A stretch of 64,000 bases of DNA from Thalassospira marina (GTDB lineage Bacteria; Pseudomonadota; Alphaproteobacteria; Rhodospirillales; Thalassospiraceae): positions 1,500,001 through 1,564,000 of the forward strand of contig NZ_CP024199.1 in assembly GCF_002844375.1 (NCBI RefSeq), read 5' to 3'. Made by a program: the position numbers and the translations under genes. Shown here one piece after another: positions 24,132-33,220 of this stretch (position 1 is the first letter of the stretch; the number at the start of each line of letters is the position of its first letter). Under the pieces are notes generated by a model, which was not told the DNA's origin, did not search any database, and was given only the letters and a program-made list of their open reading frames with translations.

Positions 24132-24683
24132 ATGAAACATGAAATCAACCGTCCTGACGGCGTAACACCGCATGGGACAACGGCACGATCAATGCAGGGG
24201 CTGGCGCGCAAACTTGCGGCGGGTTTTGTTGCCACGTCGTTGCTGGCGGGTGTTGGCGGGTTTATGGCCCTTGGTGGTAGTGGCCTTTTGTCATCTACCG
24301 CGCAGGCGCACAGCTATATGCTGGGCAAAATCATGATTGGTCATTTCTGGGCGCCGCCGGTTGCCCAGGATGCCAAGGGGGCCGCCGTTTATGGCCCGTT
24401 TTTAAATGGTGGTAGCGAAGCAATCACCCTGGAAGGGGCCAGCACCAACATTGCCGAACAGGTGCGTTTTCGCGTTGAGAAAGATGGTGTTGAAAGCTGG
24501 GTTGATCATATCACCCTGCCGCCGAACAAGCCGGTTGGCCTTGCCGCCTGGCGCGAACATATCTGGCTTTCCGGATTGAAACAGCCGCTTGAAGCAGGTG
24601 GTTCGTTTGACCTGACGCTTGATTTTGGCAAGGCAGGCCATAAGACCATCAAGATCGTGATTGAATCGGAAAGCGGGCATTAG
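24132..24683 (+). CDS. PCu(A)C-like copper chaperone homologue with altered copper ligands
   Basis: A 183-residue exported protein. A long N-terminal region ends in a signal sequence near residue 60 (SSTAQAHS). The mature part follows the PCu(A)C fold: VYGPFLNGGSEAITLEGAST, then LAAWREHIWLSGLKQPL, then a final beta strand. PCu(A)C proteins pass copper to the CuA site of oxidase subunit II. The usual His in ELHE and the Met residues after it, as well as the Met of HLML, appear replaced (RFRVEK, ESW, HIWL); only one His remains. So copper binding is doubtful. It follows cox11 by 27 bases and is probably co-transcribed. Confidence 0.7.
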   Translation: MKHEINRPDGVTPHGTTARSMQGLARKLAAGFVATSLLAGVGGFMALGGSGLLSSTAQAHSYMLGKIMIGHFWAPPVAQDAKGAAVYGPFLNGGSEAITLEGASTNIAEQVRFRVEKDGVESWVDHITLPPNKPVGLAAWREHIWLSGLKQPLEAGGSFDLTLDFGKAGHKTIKIVIESESGH

Positions 24684-24727
24684 AGCCCTTTGCCTAACGC
24701 GTCGTTAGACGCAACAGAGATCAAATA

Positions 24728-24759
24728 AAAGGCCCGCAACCATGATGGTGCGGGCCTTT
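24728..24759 (-). terminator. Intrinsic terminator between convergent genes
   Basis: AAAGGCCCGCA and TGCGGGCCTTT form a perfect 11-bp stem with a 10-base loop. On the minus strand it is followed by TTTATTTG and so ends the chemoreceptor gene; in the other direction the T run is short but it may also serve the cox11 unit. Confidence 0.85.
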
Positions 24760-24785
24760 GGCATTAGGTTGATTGGATCGCGCGA

Positions 24786-27002
24786 TTACGATGCGGCGCG
24801 GTCATGGGCCTTGCGGCGCAGGTCATCGAGAATGGTGTTGATACGGTTGTTCAGCACCTGGATCTTCTGCGCGGCATCCTGCGAGGTTTGCAGAACTTCG
24901 CCCGACAGCTCGCCCGTTTTACCGGTTTCATCGGCAACGTCGCTGATCGAGGTTGAAACCATCCGGGTGCGTTCGGCTGCATTGCGCACGTTACGGGTGA
25001 TTTCGTTGGTGGCGGCACCCTGTTCCTCGACGGCGGCAGAAATGGTGGTGGCGATTTCATTGATGCTTTCAATGATCGCGCCAATCATTTCAATGGCCGA
25101 AACCGATTCACCGGTGGATTTCTGAATGCCCGAAATCTGACCGGCAATTTCGTCGGTTGCCTTTTCCGTCTGGTTGGCAAGGTTTTTGACCTCGGCGGCA
25201 ACCACGGCAAAGCCCTTGCCGGCATCGCCAGCGCGGGCAGCTTCGATGGTGGCATTCAGGGCCAGAAGGTTGGTCTGCTCGGCAATGTCGGTAATCAGGG
25301 CGATGACTTCGCCAATGCGATTGGCCGACAGTGACAGGCTGTTCACCAGTTCGTTGGTTTCGCGGGCCTTTTCGGCGGCTTCGTTGGAAATGCGGGTCGA
25401 TTCCGCCATCTGGCGATTGATTTCCGCATTCGATGCTGCAAGCTGCTCGGTCGCTGCGGCAACGGTTTCAACGTTGCTGGTTGCTTCACGGGCCGAGGAT
25501 GCGACTTCGTCACTTTGCCCCGAAACCAGTTCGGCACTTTGGGTCATCTGACCCGAAACACCCTGCAACTGTTCGGCAAGGGCGGCAATTTCGCCAACGG
25601 CACTTTCGACTTCACCCTGCAGGGTATCGGCCAGGCCCAGCAATTCATCGCGCAGGGCTTCGTTACGTTCGCGGTTCAGGCGTTCTTCTTCGGCCTGCAT
25701 GGCGCGGACCTTAACGGCATTGTCCTTAAAGACTTCGACCGCACGGCCCATGGCCGAAATTTCGTCATTGCCCTTGGCCGGGACGACAACATCAAGGTTG
25801 CCATCGGCCAGTTTCACCATGGTCTGCTGCAGGCCGCCCAGGCGACGCAGAAGGTTGCCACGGACATAGATGACATAAATGGCAAGCGACAGCAGAACGG
25901 CAATGGCCGCAACAATGTACAGAACCAGCGAACCCTGCTGTTGCAGGTCGCGTGCATTGGTGGCTGCACCATCAACATCGCTTTGCAGGGTTTCAACAAC
26001 CTGATCCACGCTAAAGCCCATGGTGGAGGCATATTCACCAGCCTGGCTGACCAGCGCCTGCGCATCAATGGCGGTCTGAAGCTGGCGGGCCTGAAGGTCC
26101 GGCAGGCTGCCATCCCCAACCGAGAGCTTTTGCATTTTGTCGATCAGGTCTTCGTAAAACTTGATCAGTTTGGGATTGCCAAGTTCGCGCAGCATGTTGG
26201 TGGCATCGGCGTAGGAACCGCGCACACGCACACCAACGATGGAAAGGCGGGTCATGTCGCGTTCGGAGGCCGAACCGATCACGATATTGGAAATCTGGTT
26301 GCCAAGGTTGGTCAGGTTAACCAGCGGGGCGCGCTTTGATACGCTGTCATGATATTTGAACAGCGAGGCAATCAGGTCTTCGCGGGGCTGGCGCGTCTGG
26401 GCGACCGGGCTTTTGCGAAGTTCCTTTACCATTTCCGAAATCTGGTTGAGTTCGTTTGATGTCACGGTCATCAGCGGCTTGAGCGTGCTGACGAAACGAT
26501 CGGACAACTGCTGGAATTCGGTCAGCTTCTGGGCTTTTTCATCGGCGATCTGGAAGCGTTTCTGCACTAGTTCGTGAAGCTTTGCCAGGGTGTCCTGCAA
26601 CTGGGTGGTATTGGTTTCGATAACGTCAAGGGTGTCGGGCTGCATGCCGGACTGGCGCAACTGTTCGACACGCTGCTTGAGCGAAACAATACGGTTATCA
26701 AGCTCGGCCTTGACGGCGGCTTCTTCATCCGGGGTGGAGGCAGCAACAATACGCGGCGCAATCGCAACGATTTCGGCGCTTTCGGTGGCGAGTTGCTGCG
26801 CACTGAACATTGGTGGCAATTTGGCTTCGGTGATGTTGTCTAGCTGTGTACCGAAACGTTCAAACGATACAGCCCCTACCGCAGCGGCGATAACGGCCAT
26901 AAGCCCAACCAGCGCAAAGGAAACAAGTAGTTTTCCACGAACACCCATGCCGTTTTTCTGCACGGATTTTCGCTGGTTCCGGCCCCCCTTAGTCTGTTGC
27001 AT
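24786..27002 (-). CDS. Methyl-accepting chemotaxis protein (first of three paralogues)
   Basis: A 738-residue inner-membrane chemoreceptor. Membrane helices lie at about 25-46 and 357-380 and flank a helical periplasmic domain of about 310 residues, the size of helical bimodular (HBM-like) sensors. HAMP follows at about 381-433, then the cytoplasmic coiled coil with the signalling tip DIAEQTNLLALNATIEAARAG at about 572-592. No CheR/CheB-tethering pentapeptide is seen at the C-terminus (it ends HDRAAS). Two paralogues follow on the same strand, with nearly identical signalling regions but diverged periplasmic domains, so they likely sense related but different small molecules. Confidence 0.93.
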   Translation of the reverse strand: MQQTKGGRNQRKSVQKNGMGVRGKLLVSFALVGLMAVIAAAVGAVSFERFGTQLDNITEAKLPPMFSAQQLATESAEIVAIAPRIVAASTPDEEAAVKAELDNRIVSLKQRVEQLRQSGMQPDTLDVIETNTTQLQDTLAKLHELVQKRFQIADEKAQKLTEFQQLSDRFVSTLKPLMTVTSNELNQISEMVKELRKSPVAQTRQPREDLIASLFKYHDSVSKRAPLVNLTNLGNQISNIVIGSASERDMTRLSIVGVRVRGSYADATNMLRELGNPKLIKFYEDLIDKMQKLSVGDGSLPDLQARQLQTAIDAQALVSQAGEYASTMGFSVDQVVETLQSDVDGAATNARDLQQQGSLVLYIVAAIAVLLSLAIYVIYVRGNLLRRLGGLQQTMVKLADGNLDVVVPAKGNDEISAMGRAVEVFKDNAVKVRAMQAEEERLNRERNEALRDELLGLADTLQGEVESAVGEIAALAEQLQGVSGQMTQSAELVSGQSDEVASSAREATSNVETVAAATEQLAASNAEINRQMAESTRISNEAAEKARETNELVNSLSLSANRIGEVIALITDIAEQTNLLALNATIEAARAGDAGKGFAVVAAEVKNLANQTEKATDEIAGQISGIQKSTGESVSAIEMIGAIIESINEIATTISAAVEEQGAATNEITRNVRNAAERTRMVSTSISDVADETGKTGELSGEVLQTSQDAAQKIQVLNNRINTILDDLRRKAHDRAAS

Positions 27003-27482
27003 CTAGTCTAAACCCTGTGTCTGCGATTTGGCAGGTGACAACGCCGTCAGGCGGGCCTAAAACCCGCTGCGACGCGATTTTTCACAATGCCATTCCCGCG
27101 CAGCCACACGATTGCGGCCACCGGAATTTGAAAAAATGTCTCAGGTCTGATTTGGGCCGGAATGATGACTGTCCCCAACTGGCCCACCCCCGAATTGGCT
27201 TTTTATTTATAACATACCGATGAAATTCAAGTAATTGGTTTGTAATTTGTACAGATGCATAGATAACTTATTCTAAATTCGGGTTTTATTATTCTTCTGG
27301 AATTCCTAATGTGACCTAAGGTCGTGATGCGAACGGGCGTATCAGGGTAATTACGTAGATTCCCGTTGCCAGAGTCGCGTTTCTTCAACGCAACAGCCCG
27401 CCAAAAATGGCGGGCTGTTTTCAGGGCCGTTCGATGTGTTTTGGCCGCACTTAAATGCTGCGACTTTATCGTATTGGTTGCA
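27003..27482. other. Intergenic region between chemoreceptor genes 1 and 2
   Basis: About 480 bases without a convincing gene. It holds the leader and promoter of the 24.8-27.0 kb chemoreceptor gene and a hairpin at 27392-27419 downstream of the second chemoreceptor gene. The middle is AT-rich. No clear sigma-28 site is seen here. Confidence 0.6.
27392..27419 (-). terminator. Hairpin downstream of the second chemoreceptor gene
   Basis: AACAGCCCGCC and GGCGGGCTGTT form a perfect 11-bp stem around AAAAAT. It lies 64 bases after the minus-strand stop codon. The T run is poor on the minus strand and slightly better on the plus strand, so the direction is uncertain. Confidence 0.55.
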
Positions 27483-29702
27483 TCACCCGGCACGGTCCTG
27501 GGCCTGGTCGCGCAGGTTATCCAAAATCTGATTGATGCGGGTGCGCATATTTTCGACCTTGGTGGATGCTGTTTGGGCGGTTTGCAAAACCTGGCCCGAC
27601 AAAACACCGGTTTTTGATGTTTCATTCACCACATCGCCAATCGATGCCGAAACCATGCGGTTACGTTCGGCTGCACCGCGAACATTGCGGCTGATTTCGT
27701 TGGTGGCGGAACCCTGCTGTTCGACCGCAGCGGAAATGGTGGTGGCGATTTCATTGATATGTTCAATGATGCGGCCAATTTCACCAATGGCAGATACGGA
27801 TTCCCCGGTGGATTTCTGGATACCCAAAATCTGGCCGGAAATTTCGTCGGTTGCCTTTTCCGTCTGATTGGCAAGGTTTTTGACCTCGGCGGCGACTACG
27901 GCAAAACCTTTGCCGGCATCGCCAGCACGGGCAGCCTCGATGGTGGCATTCAGGGCCAGTAGGTTGGTTTGCTCGGCGATATCGGTAATCAGGGCGATGA
28001 CCTCGCCAATGCGATCCGCCGATTGCGACAGGCTTTGAACCAGTTCATTGGTTTGTTGTGCCTTTTGCGATGCTTCGGCCGAAATGCGTGTTGATTCCGT
28101 CATCTGGCGGTTGATTTCGGTATTGGATGCCGAAAGTTCCTCGGTTGCGGCGGCCACGGTTTCGACATTACCGGTGGCTTCGCGCGCGGAGGATGCGACT
28201 TCTTCGGTCTGGCCGGAAACCGTTTCGGCACTTTGCGACATTTCCTGCGAAACGCCCTGCAATTCGCGGGCAAGGGCAGCAATTTCGCCAACGGCGGTTT
28301 CCACTTCGCCTTGCAGGGTGTCGGCCAGGCCCAGCAATTCATCACGAAGGGCTTCGTTGCGTTCGCGGTTCAGGCGTTCTTCCTCGGCCTGCATGTCGCG
28401 GACCTTGACGGCATTGTCCTTGAAGACCTCGACCGCACGGCCCATGGCGGTAATTTCATCATTACCGCGTGCCGGGACGGTAATATTCAGATCGCCATTG
28501 GCAAGGGTGACCATTGCGGTTTGCAGCTTTGCCAGACGGCGCAGCAAATTGCCCCGCACATAGAAAAAGTAAATCATTAGCGACACCAGAATGGCACTGG
28601 CAGCGACAATATAAAGAATAACGGTGCCCTGCTTTTGCAGGGTTTCGGTGCCAGCTGCGGCGATATCGACCTGGTTGCGCAGTTCATCAACCAGTTCATT
28701 GACGCTGGCGACCATGGCATCGGCATATTGCGCGCTTTGGCTGACCAGTTCTTCAGATGCGGCGGCGGCGGCAAGTTCGCGCTGGCGAATGTCGGGCAGG
28801 CTGCCATTCCCGCTTGAAAGGTCCTGCATCTTATCGACAAGGTCGGTATAGAATTTTTGCAGCTTTTCGTTATCCATCTGATCGACAAGATCAAGCACAT
28901 CGGCATAGGTGCCTTTGACCTGCACGGAAACAATGGACAATTTGTTGCTGCTGGTTTCGGTGGTGGTGGCGATAACGGAACTGCCTGCCTCGTTACCCAG
29001 ACGGCCAATTTCCTGGATCGGGGTGCGGGCGGCAATCGTGTTGCGATATTTCACCAGCATCTTGACCAGGTCCTGTTTGGACCGATCGATGGCGTATTCG
29101 TCCTTGTTTTCCAGCTCGTCCGCGGCGGCGCCCAATTGCGCAAGGTCGTTTTGCGTATAGGACAATAACGGCTTCAAGGTGCTGGCATAACGGTCAGACA
29201 GGGATTGATAGCTGCTAACGGCCTTGGATTTTTCATCGGCGGCTTGCAGGCGCTGGCCGGTAACCTCAAACAGCCTGTTAAGCGTATCACGCAGATTGGC
29301 GCTGTTTTCCTCGATCGTATCAAGGGTTTCGGGCATCAGGCCGGTGCTGCGCAGTTGGGCAACCTTTTCGGCAACACCTTGCAGGCGGCTATCAAGTTCG
29401 GCTTTGACGGCTTTTTCCTCGTCCCGGTTGCTGGAGGCAACGATGCGCGGTGCGATTGCAACGATTTTGGTGCTTTCGGTCGCCAAACTCTGGGCGGTAA
29501 ACATCGCTGGCAGCTTTTGATGGGTGATATCGGAAAGCTCGGTGCCGAATTTGTTGAACGAAAAGGCCCCGATGCCAGCGGCAGAAACAGCCAGCAGGCT
29601 GACAACAGCGAAGGATGCCAGCAATTTGCCCTTAACACCGGCAGCGGTGCGGGGGCTTTTGCCTGATACGGGACGGTTCTGGTTCCCCGATTTTGTGTTC
29701 AT
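27483..29702 (-). CDS. Methyl-accepting chemotaxis protein (second paralogue)
   Basis: A 739-residue receptor with the same plan as its neighbours: TM1 at about 26-47, a periplasmic helical domain of about 310 residues, TM2 (VILYIVAASAILVSLMIYFF) near 360-380, HAMP and an MCP signalling domain. The tip DIAEQTNLLALNATIEAARAG is identical to that of the first receptor, while the periplasmic part is only distantly similar. The C-terminus ends QAQDRAG without a CheR-binding pentapeptide. A possible sigma-28 promoter lies about 105 bases before the start. Chemotaxis kinases and flagellar genes are not in the window. Confidence 0.93.
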   Translation of the reverse strand: MNTKSGNQNRPVSGKSPRTAAGVKGKLLASFAVVSLLAVSAAGIGAFSFNKFGTELSDITHQKLPAMFTAQSLATESTKIVAIAPRIVASSNRDEEKAVKAELDSRLQGVAEKVAQLRSTGLMPETLDTIEENSANLRDTLNRLFEVTGQRLQAADEKSKAVSSYQSLSDRYASTLKPLLSYTQNDLAQLGAAADELENKDEYAIDRSKQDLVKMLVKYRNTIAARTPIQEIGRLGNEAGSSVIATTTETSSNKLSIVSVQVKGTYADVLDLVDQMDNEKLQKFYTDLVDKMQDLSSGNGSLPDIRQRELAAAAASEELVSQSAQYADAMVASVNELVDELRNQVDIAAAGTETLQKQGTVILYIVAASAILVSLMIYFFYVRGNLLRRLAKLQTAMVTLANGDLNITVPARGNDEITAMGRAVEVFKDNAVKVRDMQAEEERLNRERNEALRDELLGLADTLQGEVETAVGEIAALARELQGVSQEMSQSAETVSGQTEEVASSAREATGNVETVAAATEELSASNTEINRQMTESTRISAEASQKAQQTNELVQSLSQSADRIGEVIALITDIAEQTNLLALNATIEAARAGDAGKGFAVVAAEVKNLANQTEKATDEISGQILGIQKSTGESVSAIGEIGRIIEHINEIATTISAAVEQQGSATNEISRNVRGAAERNRMVSASIGDVVNETSKTGVLSGQVLQTAQTASTKVENMRTRINQILDNLRDQAQDRAG

Positions 29703-29806
29703 ATTCCCTATCCTCGTTAGAGACGGGTGATCAGCAGATCATCGTCCATCTGGTGATCTGGTTACTGGTCAATGGTTGTCTCCACCCTTATGTGCCGTTG
29801 TTTTTG

Positions 29807-29836
29807 TTATCGGCAGTGTCTGACGGGTCAATTTGA
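29807..29836 (-). promoter_or_regulatory. Candidate sigma-28 (FliA) promoter for the second chemoreceptor
   Basis: On the minus strand GCCGATAA at 29807-29814 is a perfect match to the sigma-28 -10 box. Upstream, CAAA lies 17 bases away, while the consensus TAAA should lie 15 bases away, so the -35 part is imperfect. Flagellar sigma-28 control of chemoreceptors is common, which supports the reading. Confidence 0.4.
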
Positions 29837-30354
29837 GGGGGGCGCATGAACAAAAACTGCGGGTCAGACCGGGTTTGTGTCGCTCAAGATATCATTTCGT
29901 TGATAAATTGACATCAAAATTTATTTAAAACGACATCGTTTCGTAAATCAACGCCCGGCAAATGCTGCGTGTTTTGCTGTGCCATCCGTTATTTTAAGCC
30001 ATCTCTCTGAAAATGAATGATTTTTCATCATCATCGAAAATATGCTGCAAAAACGTGCGATCCCCCTGAGGGGCACTTTACAATGCCTTAAAACGATCGG
30101 CGAATACAAAATACCAATGGATAGGGTTTTATTCTTTTGTATGGAGTCGCGCCTTGCGCTCTGTCTGGTTCCGGCGGCTGGCAAAAGGCGTGCTCTGGCT
30201 GGTGTGGCAGGCGGGATTGGTTATGGCGCGTCATTTTGCGACGCCCTGGCAAAAGGCAATAGCGTATTGAGGCGCTTGCCTGTCCTTTGCCGTGATAAGG
30301 GGCAGGGGTGCCGAACATGGCAGGGAAGCAGAAAGGCCGCCCGGATGGTCGGGC

Positions 30355-30393
30355 ATAAAAACAGCCCGCCCGGCAGGATGCGGGGCGGGCTGT
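30355..30393 (-). terminator. Intrinsic terminator after the third chemoreceptor gene
   Basis: On the minus strand ACAGCCCGCCC and GGGCGGGCTGT pair over 11 bp around an 11-base loop and are followed by TTTTATG. Confidence 0.88.
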
Positions 30394-30442
30394 CAGGCAA
30401 AAGGCAGGGAATAACCGGAATGGGAAAACCGGTTACGCCGGA

Positions 30443-32668
30443 TTATGAAGCAGCACGATCATGGGCCTGCTTGCGCAGGTCCTGCAGGATGGTGTTGATC
30501 CGTGCACGCAGGTTTTCAACCTTTTCCGAAGCCGTTTGGGCCGTTTGCAAAACCTGGCCGGAAAGTTCGCCGGTTTTGGCGGTTTCGTTGGCAACCTCGT
30601 TGATCGAGCTGGAAACGGCACGTGTCCGATCTGCTGCGCCGCGAACGTTGCGGGTGATCTCGTTGGTGGCCGATCCCTGCTGTTCAATTGCCGCCGAAAT
30701 GGTGGTGGCAATTTCATTGATGTTTTCAATGATGCTGCCAATCATCTCGATGGCGGAAACGGATTCACCTGTCGATTTCTGAATGCCGGTGATCTGTCCG
30801 GCAATTTCGTCGGTGGCTTTTTCCGTCTGGTTGGCAAGGTTTTTGACTTCGGCGGCAACCACGGCAAAGCCTTTGCCGGCATCGCCAGCACGGGCGGCCT
30901 CGATGGTGGCATTCAGGGCCAGAAGGTTGGTTTGCTCGGCGATATCGGTGATCAGGGCGATCACTTCGCCAATGCGGTTTGCCGATTGCGACAGGCTGTT
31001 AACCAGGTCGTTGGTTTCGCGCGCCTTGCGGGCGGCATCGTTGGAAATGCGGGTTGATTCCGCCATCTGCCGGTTGATTTCGGCGTTGGATGCCGAAAGC
31101 TGTTCGGTTGCGGCGGCAACGGTTTCCACATTGCCGGTGGCTTCCTGCGCGGACGAGGCAACATCCTCGCTTTGCGTGGAAACCAGTTCGGCACTTTGGC
31201 TCATTTGCCCGGAAACGCCCTGAAGCTGTTCGGCCAGGGCGGCAATTTCACCCACAGCACTTTCCACTTCGCCCTGCAGCGTATCGGCAAGGGTCAGCAG
31301 TTCGTCACGCAGGCTTTCATTGCGTTCGCGGTTCAGACGTTCTTCCTCGGCCTGCATATCGCGGACTTTGACGGCATTTTCCTTAAATACCTCGACCGCA
31401 CGGCCCATGGCGGTGATTTCGTCATTCCCGCGTACGGGCACTGCGACATCAAGGTTGCCACTTGCCAGCGTGACCATGGTTTTCTGCAAGCCTTCAAGGC
31501 GGCGCAGCAGGCTGCCGCGCACATAGATCACGTAAATCGCAAGCGACAGGACGATGGCGGCAATCCCGACAGCATAAAGCACGGTCGAGCTTTGCTTTTG
31601 AAGCGTTTCGGCACTTGCAGCCGATGTATCGACCTTGTTTTGCAGGGCGCTGACCAGCTGGGTGACGCCTTCGCGCAGGGTGTTTGCCGATTGCGCGCTT
31701 TCGGTCACAAATTTTTGTGCTGTTTCAATGGCTTTCAGTTCGTTGGAACGCAGCGTTGGAATGCTGTCATCGCCAACGGACAGGCCCTCCATTTTGTCGA
31801 TCAGCTCGTTGTAGTAGCCTTTCAGCTTTTCATTATCGAGGCTGTTGACCAGATCACGGGCATCGGAATAGTTGCCGCGAATACGCACCGAGGTGATGGA
31901 AAGGCGCACGGCCTGGGTTTCGGTGGTGGCGGCAATGATCATGTTGGTTGCGGTTGCGCCCTGGCGTTCGATATCGAGGATCGGCGCGCGGGTTTGCACG
32001 GCATCATGAAGCTTGTAAAACTGGCCAAGAAGTTCTTCCCGGTCAATTTCTTCGCCGCTGGCCGGGTCCTTGCGCATTTTCTTAACTTCGGCGTCGGCCT
32101 GGGCAATATCGTTCTGGGTGTAGGACAGAAGCGGTTTCAGCGTGTCGCCATAACGCTTGCTGAGTTCGAGGAATTCTTTGGTTTTTTCCGCTTTTTCCGC
32201 AGAAATGGCAAAGCGGGCCTGGGTGGCCTCGTGCAGGGAAGTCAGCGCCTGTCCAAGCTGCTGGCTGTTATTGTCGATCTGCTCAAGGATTTCAGGTTCA
32301 AGGCCGCTTTCGCGCAATTGGTCGATCTTGGTGTTCAAACCAATGATGCGCTGATCAAGTTCGACTTTGACGGCCTGTTCTTCATCCGGGCTGGAGGCGG
32401 CAACAATACGCGGCGCAATAGCGACGATTTCCGCGCTTTCGGTTGCAAGTTGCTGCGCTGTAAACATTGGCGGCAGTTTTTCTTCGGTAATATCGGCAAG
32501 AGTAACGCCAAATCGCCCAAAGGCAAAAACACCAACAACAACGGCGACAATTGCCGTTAAACCCACCAGGGCAAAGGAAATCAGAAGTTTACCTTTTACG
32601 CCCAGACCTGAACCCTGCTTTTTTTTCGCATTTTTTGGCCGTTTCGGGTTCCCTGTATTTTTTCCCAT
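30443..32668 (-). CDS. Methyl-accepting chemotaxis protein (third paralogue)
   Basis: A 741-residue receptor with TM1 near 28-50, a periplasmic helical domain of about 310 residues, TM2 near 362-382, HAMP and a signalling domain with the tip DIAEQTNLLALNATIEAARAG. The C-terminal half is nearly identical to that of the first paralogue, including the HDRAAS end, whereas the periplasmic half has diverged, with an extra KKMRKDPASGEEIDREE insert region. The N-terminal cytoplasmic start is very basic (KRPKNAKKKQG). AGGACAG precedes the ATG. The wide gaps and separate terminators show that the three receptors are transcribed independently. Confidence 0.93.
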   Translation of the reverse strand: MGKNTGNPKRPKNAKKKQGSGLGVKGKLLISFALVGLTAIVAVVVGVFAFGRFGVTLADITEEKLPPMFTAQQLATESAEIVAIAPRIVAASSPDEEQAVKVELDQRIIGLNTKIDQLRESGLEPEILEQIDNNSQQLGQALTSLHEATQARFAISAEKAEKTKEFLELSKRYGDTLKPLLSYTQNDIAQADAEVKKMRKDPASGEEIDREELLGQFYKLHDAVQTRAPILDIERQGATATNMIIAATTETQAVRLSITSVRIRGNYSDARDLVNSLDNEKLKGYYNELIDKMEGLSVGDDSIPTLRSNELKAIETAQKFVTESAQSANTLREGVTQLVSALQNKVDTSAASAETLQKQSSTVLYAVGIAAIVLSLAIYVIYVRGSLLRRLEGLQKTMVTLASGNLDVAVPVRGNDEITAMGRAVEVFKENAVKVRDMQAEEERLNRERNESLRDELLTLADTLQGEVESAVGEIAALAEQLQGVSGQMSQSAELVSTQSEDVASSAQEATGNVETVAAATEQLSASNAEINRQMAESTRISNDAARKARETNDLVNSLSQSANRIGEVIALITDIAEQTNLLALNATIEAARAGDAGKGFAVVAAEVKNLANQTEKATDEIAGQITGIQKSTGESVSAIEMIGSIIENINEIATTISAAIEQQGSATNEITRNVRGAADRTRAVSSSINEVANETAKTGELSGQVLQTAQTASEKVENLRARINTILQDLRKQAHDRAAS

Positions 32669-33220
32669 TCTGTCCTACCTTTTAGTTGTACCGGCATTCA
32701 CCTTTACCGGTTTTCAGAGGCACGGACCTCTTTAAAGGTATCCGCGTATCCGCCCTTTTTCGTCAGTCTGATTACCCCGTTTGGCGGCTCAAACCCTGTT
32801 TGCATTATTTTATTCTGTCTTATTCTGAGACAATATTGTTTCATTCTGTCGCGCTCCGCAATAGGCAAGCCTGCTTGCGAAAATAAAAAGCAAATTGTCT
32901 TGAAAGATGATTGAAATAACGGCGGGCTTGTTTACCGGCATATTTGATCTGTGGTCTTTAAATTCAATAGGATGGCTGAATTTGGCGCTTTGCACTGCGA
33001 ATATGCGTGCGATGGCTGGACCTTGGGCAGCAAACACGTTATAGGAGCGTGCGTTGCGTTCGCGCGCATGGTGCCATCGGCATTTTGGCGGCTGCGAATG
33101 CAAGACAGGTTTTCACAATGTCGGAACGACAGAGAATACAGTATGTATTTGGCGTCGGTCTGATCGGGGCCCGGGCGGCACCAGATCGATAACGTTATTC
33201 AAGAATACAGGTTTCAGGTT
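32669..33220. other. Divergent intergenic region between chemoreceptor 3 and yebC
   Basis: About 550 bases without a gene. It is AT-rich around 32800-32950 and contains three copies of an ATTCTG box at about 32813, 32823 and 32843, the last two flanking the near-perfect dyad GAGACAATATTGTTTC at 32827-32842. The part nearest yebC holds its leader. Small open frames here have poor starts. Confidence 0.55.

Larger units (their letters stand above)
29703..30442. other. Large intergenic region between chemoreceptor genes 2 and 3
   Basis: About 740 bases, the longest gene-free stretch of the window. The left part (29703-29840) holds the leader of the second chemoreceptor gene, with a TGATC/GATCA dyad at 29728-29741 and a GCCGATAA box. 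The middle (29900-30060) is AT-rich. The right part ends in the terminator of the third chemoreceptor gene. Open frames across 30042-30782 and 30088-30318 lack protein character and one overlaps the receptor gene, so I reject them. Confidence 0.6.

Noticed and set aside
30042..30782. 246-codon plus-strand frame opposite the end of the third chemoreceptor gene
   Set aside because: More than half lies antisense to a clear chemoreceptor gene, and the rest has no protein-like pattern.
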